Of a stretch of DNA of 21,389 nt, positions 14,893 through 21,389 are shown one piece after another (the first letter of the stretch is position 1; every line of letters begins with the position of its first letter). The notes beneath the pieces are model-generated. The model saw only the letters and a list, made by a program, of their open reading frames with translations, was not told the DNA's origin and did not search any database. Location of the stretch: positions 1 to 21,389 of the IMG/VR virus record IMGVR_UViG_3300046467_001976. The stretch is one strand, 5' to 3'. The position numbers and the translations under genes are program-made. The DNA is from a virus.

Positions 14893-17800
14893 CAGGCAAC
14901 GCCTTTAGGTCTTCTTTCGACCATACAACTTTACCCCTACGGCGACCGGTCTTACCCAGCCCCGACTCTTTCGTCAGGTAGTTCAACCATGGGAGCATGC
15001 CGCCCTCATATTTCGGCGGGGGGATTGCCTTCGCCGGGTCCGCACCCGTTAGCGCAACCGCCCTCTGCGATGTCATGGCGTCGTGCTCCCACTGGCTCAT
15101 TGCGGTGTCCCAGAACCCGATCTCCGTAGGCCCACCCCAAGGGTGTCCAAACCCGGCCTCCGCCACCGTGGTCGTTTTCCCGATCAGGGCGATACCCGCA
15201 TCGGACTGGTACAGCAGATCCCAGGCCATGTCCACGATTTCGATAGCCATTGGTGGGGCGTCCGGGCCCATGATCATCACCAAGTCGAACGATTCGGAAA
15301 TCGTTTCAACCCAGGTCCCTGCGGCGTACCTACCCAACTGGCGGCGGACTTCTCCGACACCACCGTGTCGGGCGATGACCTGGGCCAGTTGTTCCCGATA
15401 CACATGACCAATACCGGTTTCTATGATGGCGTGGTGGACGGCGTGGCCGAACTCATGTATGGCGGTCATGGAACTTCCGATATCGCTTACCTGTTCTGAC
15501 ATTTTCGCATGCCGCAAGGCAATCTTTGAGGCGATAACGGTGTCGTGGCTGAGCCTCAGGTACCTGGTGTGCCACTCAGGATCGCCCTGGTACCGGGTCG
15601 CTGAAACGTCAACACTGATCCCAGTCCCAGAAACCAGGTTCCCGTCCTCGTCCATCATGTGGTTCAGCCCCCGACCAGTGACCTTTGAGGAGTATTCCGG
15701 CTGAATGAACGACCCCAAGGTGTTCCCACGGTTTACCGCCGCTGAGTTTCTTGCACCGACCTGTATGGAACCCAGAAGCGCCACAACACCAGGGAACATC
15801 ACTCCCCCGTGGCGTTCACGAAACCAACTAACCCCCGGCAAATCTCGCATAGCGTTCGCTGGCACGACATGACCGGGACGTTCGTTCAACGCCCCTATCA
15901 GCCCCAAAATATCCATCACCAGTTTGTGGTGGACCTCCTGGTTCGGCATCCGATACCCGGCCAAGATGTTGACGGGGAGACCTTCAACCAGGGAGTAGTC
16001 CCCGATCAGTGTCCGGGCGGTTTCCTTGTAAACCTTCTGCAACTTCTTGTCTAGGGTATTGCCCTTGGCGGTGATGGCTGTGGCCCCGCCCTCGTCCCCC
16101 GTCATCCTACTATTCTTGCCGGTGGCGTCGATCAGCCAGGACTCCAACACTGTTGGGTCTCCGGTGTTGTAATACTCCAGGACGGTCTTGTCTAGGTCCG
16201 CTTTCTCGTCGTGCCAGTCCCGATAGGAAATGTCCTGTCCGGCCAGGCCCCTTTGGAGAGCCAACAGGGGCCCGGTGGGGGAAATGTGTCCGCTGATTGA
16301 CGCTCCCAGCGGGTGATTCCGCAGAGATTGACGTATCGCTCCCGGTGTGGCCCCGTACCGGAGCAGCAGTTCGACCGCAGCGAACACATCGTTGATTTCA
16401 GCAGCGTGCAGGGGGTCGTGAATGTCGGTCGGTTCCAACTTCAGTGTTTCTTGTGCTACCGGCGTGCCACTGCCCCCTTGGCCCGCTTCGGTCGCCACGT
16501 CGCTCACGGTCGCTATTTCCCGGCTTACTGCCCGGTCGACGGCCAGGGGTCCCGGGTATCCCAGAGTTGTTTCCATTGTCGAAGGAACAGCCAGGGCATC
16601 GTTGGTTATCCCTGTGATGGACCCACGGGCCCCCACCTTGAAGATTGCCGCCAGACGGAACCCCGGCCAAAACTCGCTGGCCCGCAGGGCGTCCTCTGAC
16701 ACCGCCATCAGGATCGCTGGCTGACCGGTGGTCGGGTCCTTGGTCACGGCCAGGGCCCTGATGGATTCCCCGTCCACCTTGGAGGTCAACAGTTTCTCCG
16801 TGTTGATATCCAGGTTCTCCCCGGCACCAATGATTGTTGTTTCCCCATCCAGAACAACCGCATTGTCGGACTTGCGTTCAACCGTTGCATTGTGCCGGGT
16901 TGATTTCGACGGGAAGGTTCCGTGAGTCAGATCCAACCGTTGTGCTTCAGATGTCGGAACCCATGTCGTGTAGTAGTTCTCGTCTTCCACCAGGTGTTCG
17001 CTGTGCTGGGCCCGTTGCGTCATTCGTTCGTTACCGTTCGTGAACGAATACTCTCCGACCTGCGTCATGGCGTGGCCGGTCGTTTTCCCTGTCGTGTCGG
17101 CGTACAACCCGCCGTGGAAATACCCGGAAAGGCTTACTGTTGACGGGGCCCTGTCAAGATTCTCCCAAAGCCTCAGAACCATCGCTGGATCGGGAATGGA
17201 TCCCAGTTCAACGATTAGTTGGGTTCGCTTCGTCGGGGATGATGCCTCCGCACGCCTGGGGCCCCCAGCAACCGGCGTGGTCTCGTCTGCTGCGAACTCC
17301 ATGGAGAAGTCTGTTGATCCAGGGTCTCCTGTTATCTGAAAGAGTGTCCCGTCCCCACCGGACTTCATGGACACCCCGTCTGTAGTAACGGGGGTGAACA
17401 TGCCGTCTGCGTGATGGCCGTCCTGCGTCCAGAAAGTCCCAGCGTTTGCCATGAACTCAGATTGGGCAGTCAGACCAAACACCAAGTGGACCCGTCGGGT
17501 TTCCCCCGCCTCTCCGTCCCTCACATAGGTGGGTATGGGGGAGAAGTTGTTTCGCTTCAACCGGTTTACCAGACGACGGTCGTCGGGGATCACCGCCCAG
17601 TTCTGAGTGTTCAACGGGTTCTCAGACGCCCGCCTGTGAAACGCTGTTGATGCTTCCGCCTCAGTAAGTTTTGCTGACGACCGGTGGTGCCCCGCCGTGT
17701 GGGTTATGGGGGCTTCCGTAACATCCAAGGGGAAACTGTTGGTACTCAGCACTTCCCGGACAGCGGTCGTGTCGCCCTGGGCGACTTCAACCACGATGTA

Positions 17801-20509
17801 GTTGCCGGGGGAATGAACGTCTGGTACCCCTGGCCGACTAGAAGGGTCGGTCACGGTTCGGAACTCGCTCGCTGGCGACGTGGACAGGGAGGCTTCCTGG
17901 ACAACCGCCAGGTCTGCCCTCCTGGAAATACGAGGGATAAAGCGCACCGGGTCCAGTTTCGTGGGCCGGGGCTTTGACCTTGCGTCCAGGGTCAAACCCT
18001 CTTTCTTCCCGGTGAACAGTTTCGGTCGGGCGGGGATAGGTCTCGCTGTCCTCAGTTGGTCTACGATCCCGTCAACCGTTGGGTCTGCGTAAATGCGGAG
18101 CCCTGAAGGACCACTAGCGACCAGGATCCCCACCCCAGGCTCAAAGGCGTGGGTGTCAGCGACCGTGAATACGTCCAAATGCCCGGACATGGGGTCTATC
18201 AACGCACTGTCTAGGAGAGCCAACGAATCGGTGATCGACGGTGATGTCGGGCTACGGCCTTCCAACTCTTGAAGAACCCCGTCGTGCCATACAACTGTCC
18301 GGTCCCCTCTCAGGGATGAGGACGCTTCCATGACCGGTTGCCAAATCCTGGCCTGGGCTTCCACTGCGCTGATCCCCATTAGTTCCCCGGTGATGACGTG
18401 CGCTCTGACGATGGCGTCGTACATTCTTTCCGCTGCGAACATTGGGACCGATGCGCCTGATGGCACCGACCCCCCCATGATCGCCAAGTCGTCGTCAATC
18501 TCTCCAATGTCGTCAAGGCGGGCCACCAGGTCTTCCCCGATAACCGACCGCCAACCGGGCAGGCCAGTCAACCAGTTGGTCTTCGGCACCACCTGGGTGG
18601 CCTTCATCCAGGGTGCTTCCGCACTGTGGTAGAACCCGGTGATGGCCCTGAAGGCGTGCGTATCGGCGGTGATGACCGCCCGACCAAGCGCACTGTTTTC
18701 TGGGGTTCCTTCCGGGAACAATCCGTTGTGCATGAACGACATCGTCTTGAGCATCCGCAACGCTTCCACCGGGTTCATCCCAGCGAGGATCTGAGACACC
18801 TTCGCTTGCCCGGTACCCAGCGCAGAGCCGAAACTCTTGAAAGAAGTCACCGGGGGGAACCCCGCCAAAGTCCTGACTTCGTTTAGTTCCTCAAGAATGC
18901 CTGGGGGGATGTTCTCCCCGGTGTGAGACTTGAGAGATCCGTGTTTGGTTTCCAAGGCCCCCAGGATCGCCCAGTTCACGTTGTCTGGGTCCCAAGCCGC
19001 CCGTGGAGACAACGCAGAAACAATCGCCCCCACCTGGTATTTCCTCAACCCGTACCTTTCAGCAACCACTTCGATCAGTTTGTGGAACTGCGGGTACCAC
19101 TCCTTCGCTCTCTCACGGTGAACCTCCGACACCGCAATAGAGGTAACGCCGTCTTCTATCGCCATCATGGAGCGAACGAAATGGGAAACCAGGGTGTTGT
19201 AGTCCATGCTCCACAACTGGCGTTCCATCCCCTCCGGGTCCAGGATCACTCCGTTCTCCGGGTCCACATACCGACTGTTTTGCGTAACGTGGATGTTCAT
19301 TGTCCCCAAAAGGCGACCGTCAGGTGTGGAGTAAAACGAGTTCCATTTCATGTTCGGTGTCAGGGTCAGGTCCGGGCCGCCATGGCGCATCACGATCTGA
19401 GCCAGGTCGCCCAGTTGCGAAACGAACAACGCCAAGTCCGACGTACCCTGGCCTGAATCGACCGCATACCTGAACAAGGAACCATCCTCAAAACTCTCTG
19501 AGAGTTTGGTCATTGCGTCACCGTGTATCAGCCCGGCGTCTTTGGCCTGGGTGTATATAGCCAGTGCATGGGTGGCCCCCCCGAAGATGTCCGGGTCCAA
19601 ATCCATAGACCAGTCCGTGAGAGACTCAGCGAACATCTGCCCTGTGTGAGTTGTGACCTGACCGTCAACTGACTCGTACAGCCCGGTGTTGATCATCAGG
19701 GTCCCCAACTCAACCAGGAACGCAGCGAAGGTCGCACGGGGGCCACCACCGCCCAAGCCCGGTGTCTGGCCCCACACCTCATTCCCGGTGACTGAGCCAA
19801 GGGTCGCCGCCTGCGTCTTGGGTGAGTCGAAAAGGGCGTCAATGAGTTGTTCCGTCGAACGGGCGGTAGCCACCCCTACATGGCGGGGGGCTGAGATGTC
19901 GCCCCGGGTGAAAGCCAACTTCTCCTGCTCAATACCCGTAGTGGCTTGTGCCGCCACCAACCTCGCCCGGACCTGATCCACGCTTTCCCGCAGGGTGTCC
20001 AGGGTGACCTTGTTCTTCATGTCAATCGTTGGGCGATCCGAAACCACCGCTGGTGCCATACCCGCAGTGGGTGTTCGGTATGTTGCCGCTAACCGTTCAT
20101 AGGCTTCTTCGGCCTGCTGGTGGTAACGATTCCGCATGTGAGACTGAGCCCCCATGCTGATGGTGGCCGCTGCACCACCAAAGAGACCAGCCCCAGCGAA
20201 GAAAGCCAAACCCCGCTCCAACGGGTCCATGTCGTTCTCAAAGTTCATGCCCTCCCGCAAGTCCATCACGTCGCCCACAACGGGGGTGAACTCAATCATT
20301 CCCCGGAGAGAGTCGGACAGGGACAGGCCGGTTTCTGGCCTGCTGCCAGTTATCCAGTTCGGCATGAACATGCCAGCCGTTGCGCCCAACCCCTCCAGGG
20401 GGTTGCGGCCAAAGGTCTCTAGGAGAGTTTCCCGGTCTTGCTGGGGGGCCGTTACTCCCGGGTCTACTACCGCCGGGTCTTCAACAACGTGTTCAGGACT
20501 GTGAGGCAT
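14885..20509 (-). CDS. Giant multidomain virion-associated protein with glycosylase-like domain and HEFGH metallopeptidase, 1874 aa
   Basis: Visible parts in order: a hydrophobic Gly/Ala segment at 101-118 (LAFFAGAGLFGGAAATIS); a helical region to about 460; a domain at about 463-640; a long mixed region rich in Thr/Ser; and a C-terminal zincin-type domain. The 463-640 domain has RAKEWYPQF, ALSPRAAWDPDN at 499-510 and VITADTHAFRAITG with D616-T-H618. This matches a phage family with AALSP..W..N and VTVDTHA..R motifs that I recall as DUF7178-like and helix-hairpin-helix glycosylase-like; the name is uncertain. The C-terminal domain has HEFGHAVHH (H1685, E1686, H1689) and a downstream YAAGTWVETISESF, where E1735 or E1739 is the likely third zinc ligand. 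No cysteine occurs. The ATG overlaps the previous gene by 17 bases with GGAG ten bases upstream. Roles could include prohead or self-processing, or action inside the host after ejection. Confidence 0.78.
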   Translation of the reverse strand: MPHSPEHVVEDPAVVDPGVTAPQQDRETLLETFGRNPLEGLGATAGMFMPNWITGSRPETGLSLSDSLRGMIEFTPVVGDVMDLREGMNFENDMDPLERGLAFFAGAGLFGGAAATISMGAQSHMRNRYHQQAEEAYERLAATYRTPTAGMAPAVVSDRPTIDMKNKVTLDTLRESVDQVRARLVAAQATTGIEQEKLAFTRGDISAPRHVGVATARSTEQLIDALFDSPKTQAATLGSVTGNEVWGQTPGLGGGGPRATFAAFLVELGTLMINTGLYESVDGQVTTHTGQMFAESLTDWSMDLDPDIFGGATHALAIYTQAKDAGLIHGDAMTKLSESFEDGSLFRYAVDSGQGTSDLALFVSQLGDLAQIVMRHGGPDLTLTPNMKWNSFYSTPDGRLLGTMNIHVTQNSRYVDPENGVILDPEGMERQLWSMDYNTLVSHFVRSMMAIEDGVTSIAVSEVHRERAKEWYPQFHKLIEVVAERYGLRKYQVGAIVSALSPRAAWDPDNVNWAILGALETKHGSLKSHTGENIPPGILEELNEVRTLAGFPPVTSFKSFGSALGTGQAKVSQILAGMNPVEALRMLKTMSFMHNGLFPEGTPENSALGRAVITADTHAFRAITGFYHSAEAPWMKATQVVPKTNWLTGLPGWRSVIGEDLVARLDDIGEIDDDLAIMGGSVPSGASVPMFAAERMYDAIVRAHVITGELMGISAVEAQARIWQPVMEASSSLRGDRTVVWHDGVLQELEGRSPTSPSITDSLALLDSALIDPMSGHLDVFTVADTHAFEPGVGILVASGPSGLRIYADPTVDGIVDQLRTARPIPARPKLFTGKKEGLTLDARSKPRPTKLDPVRFIPRISRRADLAVVQEASLSTSPASEFRTVTDPSSRPGVPDVHSPGNYIVVEVAQGDTTAVREVLSTNSFPLDVTEAPITHTAGHHRSSAKLTEAEASTAFHRRASENPLNTQNWAVIPDDRRLVNRLKRNNFSPIPTYVRDGEAGETRRVHLVFGLTAQSEFMANAGTFWTQDGHHADGMFTPVTTDGVSMKSGGDGTLFQITGDPGSTDFSMEFAADETTPVAGGPRRAEASSPTKRTQLIVELGSIPDPAMVLRLWENLDRAPSTVSLSGYFHGGLYADTTGKTTGHAMTQVGEYSFTNGNERMTQRAQHSEHLVEDENYYTTWVPTSEAQRLDLTHGTFPSKSTRHNATVERKSDNAVVLDGETTIIGAGENLDINTEKLLTSKVDGESIRALAVTKDPTTGQPAILMAVSEDALRASEFWPGFRLAAIFKVGARGSITGITNDALAVPSTMETTLGYPGPLAVDRAVSREIATVSDVATEAGQGGSGTPVAQETLKLEPTDIHDPLHAAEINDVFAAVELLLRYGATPGAIRQSLRNHPLGASISGHISPTGPLLALQRGLAGQDISYRDWHDEKADLDKTVLEYYNTGDPTVLESWLIDATGKNSRMTGDEGGATAITAKGNTLDKKLQKVYKETARTLIGDYSLVEGLPVNILAGYRMPNQEVHHKLVMDILGLIGALNERPGHVVPANAMRDLPGVSWFRERHGGVMFPGVVALLGSIQVGARNSAAVNRGNTLGSFIQPEYSSKVTGRGLNHMMDEDGNLVSGTGISVDVSATRYQGDPEWHTRYLRLSHDTVIASKIALRHAKMSEQVSDIGSSMTAIHEFGHAVHHAIIETGIGHVYREQLAQVIARHGGVGEVRRQLGRYAAGTWVETISESFDLVMIMGPDAPPMAIEIVDMAWDLLYQSDAGIALIGKTTTVAEAGFGHPWGGPTEIGFWDTAMSQWEHDAMTSQRAVALTGADPAKAIPPPKYEGGMLPWLNYLTKESGLGKTGRRRGKVVWSKEDLKALPDA

Positions 20510-20942
20510 CTACCATCATCTCCAGGACGATCTTTGCCCATTCTCTTGTTTCCTTAGAAACATCCTGGCTGCTTGACAGAGAATCCAGGAGAGCAAGCCT
20601 GGCCTGGGAAATGTCCGCTGGGCCTGCGCCCTGGGCCATCTGGGGTTGGGGAGCCACCGGTCCTCCCTGTGTCCCCCCGGGATGCGTCAACACGTCCGGC
20701 AGCCCAGAAGGGCCACCACCCGTGACGGGGGGCATCCCAGAAGTCGGCTTGTTCGGTGTTGCCACCGCACGTTCGGGTTCGGGTGCCTGCTGAGGTCCAC
20801 CAGGACCCATAGGGCCCCCACTGGACGGCAACTCTTTCTTCAGCCGCTCAACTTCAGCCTTCTCACCGTAGGTGCCGCCCTCTGGTTTATTGAGCGACAT
20901 ATTCTGAGTCGGTGTCTTGTCAAGAGAGGTGGGATCAGCCAC
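20493..20942 (-). CDS. Pro/Gly-rich small virion or assembly protein, about 149 aa (start uncertain)
   Basis: The protein has a charged helix early (TYGEKAEVERLKKELP), a long low-complexity Gly/Pro/Gln stretch (MGPGGPQQAPEPE, then GGPSGLPDVLTHPGGTQGGP), and a C-terminal helix (DISQARLALLDSLSS, then ETREWAKIVLEMM). Small proteins with a 'YGE(+)..L..L' start and a disordered middle occur directly after the portal gene in several actinobacterial phages, function unknown. Three starts are possible: TTG at 20957, GTG at 20942 and ATG at 20900. I prefer the GTG because GTGGCTGA overlaps the portal stop by eight bases, the same overlap style as at the 86-aa gene, but none has a convincing Shine-Dalgarno sequence. 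The stop overlaps the next gene by 17 bases. No cysteine. It may be a chaperone or linker for the giant protein that follows. Confidence 0.6.
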   Translation of the reverse strand: MADPTSLDKTPTQNMSLNKPEGGTYGEKAEVERLKKELPSSGGPMGPGGPQQAPEPERAVATPNKPTSGMPPVTGGGPSGLPDVLTHPGGTQGGPVAPQPQMAQGAGPADISQARLALLDSLSSSQDVSKETREWAKIVLEMMVDASQS

Positions 20943-21389
20943 GGACTTCTGCCCCAATCATTCCGCCCGGACCTGCCGGTACGCCCATGCGGGCGAGGAG
21001 GTTCGACCCTTCCGGTGGTTGCGGTGGACCAGGCCCCAGTTGTGGCGGACCACCTGGACCACCTGGACCACCTGGACCCATCGGGGCTCCTGGTTGGAGA
21101 CCAGGTCCGGCCATCGACGGAAGCATCTGGTTCATCTGTTCCTCCTGTGGTTTCACTACCCACTGCTCAAACAGGTCGAACAGTTCCGCACCCTGCAATC
21201 GGGCACGGGCAATCTCCACCAGGGCCGAATCGGGGATCACTCCCTGTTCCAAACCCTGAAGTAGTTTCGCCAGGGCCATGGCACGGAACTTCTCCGTGTC
21301 GATCCTTGCCTGTTCCCTGGCCACATCGGTGAGCCCGTCCAGGTTCTCCTGCACGAACTCCTTGGACACGAACTCGTTCTGGCTGTATT
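20935..21389 (-). CDS. Portal protein, C-terminal part (5' end cut by right window edge)
   Basis: The frame is open from the window edge; an apparent GTG start at 21369 is probably internal, because YSQNEF continues in frame upstream of it. About 85 residues are helical (LTDVAREQARIDTEKFRAMALAKLLQ and then GLEQGVIPDSALVEIARARL), followed by WVVKPQEEQMNQML and a collagen-like (GPG)n/Pro-rich tail ending near MIGAEVRG. The 'A+LLQ.LE.G.IP......IA+ARL' helix pair resembles the C-terminal region of phage portal proteins, and the position ahead of the head genes fits. The conserved portal core lies outside the window, so the call is inferred. A different minor head protein remains possible. Confidence 0.5.
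   Translation of the reverse strand, partial: YSQNEFVSKEFVQENLDGLTDVAREQARIDTEKFRAMALAKLLQGLEQGVIPDSALVEIARARLQGAELFDLFEQWVVKPQEEQMNQMLPSMAGPGLQPGAPMGPGGPGGPGGPPQLGPGPPQPPEGSNLLARMGVPAGPGGMIGAEVRG
21047..21079 (-). repeat. Tandem 9-bp repeat encoding a collagen-like tract
   Basis: GGACCACCT (plus strand) is repeated about 3.6 times. It encodes GPGGPGGPGGPP in the tail of the portal-like protein. Such repeats vary in copy number through slippage. Confidence 0.7.

Noticed and set aside
14885-20509. Virion RNA polymerase (N4-like) in the 1874-aa protein, suggested by TPDGR near residue 388 and several HD pairs
   Set aside because: The T/DxxGR-like and HD pieces are not in the right order or spacing, and I find no Rx3K...YG motif between them. 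The same holds for the 2092-aa protein.
20646-21332. Plus-strand open frame of 228 codons across the portal tail
   Set aside because: It crosses three minus-strand gene ends, and its repetitive DHLDHLDHLDP tract is just the opposite strand of the collagen-like repeat.

Overview
This window is a G+C-rich segment of a tailed double-stranded DNA bacteriophage (Caudoviricetes), or of a closely related prophage. It covers the head and virion-structure module. All supported genes lie on the minus strand, packed head to tail, so the transcriptional order runs from the right edge to the left edge. The host cannot be read directly. The base composition, the lysozyme-like domain style and the repetitive helical virion proteins recall phages of Actinobacteria, but that is inference from memory of such families.

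In transcription order the layout is as follows. A portal-like C-terminal end with a collagen-like Gly/Pro tail is cut by the right edge. It is followed by a small Pro/Gly-rich protein. Next is a giant 1874-residue protein with a glycosylase-like phage domain and a C-terminal HEFGH zinc metallopeptidase motif. A tiny Cys-rich putative zinc-binding protein of 86 residues comes next, then a second giant protein of 2092 residues with glycine-zipper and hydrophobic segments. Three helical, probably internal-virion proteins follow: 507 residues, 646 residues with an N-terminal lysozyme-like domain, and 622 residues with an EF-hand-like loop. After an 83-bp intergenic region with a promoter candidate, a palindrome and a leader hairpin come a scaffold-like protein, an HK97-fold major capsid protein, a putative decoration protein, a 172-residue virion protein, and the N-terminus of a tail fibre cut by the left edge.

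The most striking feature is the block between portal and scaffold. About 17.5 kb encodes five large proteins (1874, 2092, 507, 646 and 622 residues; 5741 in total) that contain no cysteine in any translation. They are translationally coupled by overlapping or abutting start and stop codons, and carry embedded enzymatic domains (metallopeptidase, glycosylase-like, peptidoglycan hydrolase). This reads as a large set of virion-packaged proteins, possibly ejected into the host with the DNA, by analogy with the T7 internal proteins or N4 virion RNA polymerase. That function is inferred, not shown. No tRNA, CRISPR array, insertion sequence, integrase or host-like gene was seen, and no gene-free stretch exceeds about 85 bases.
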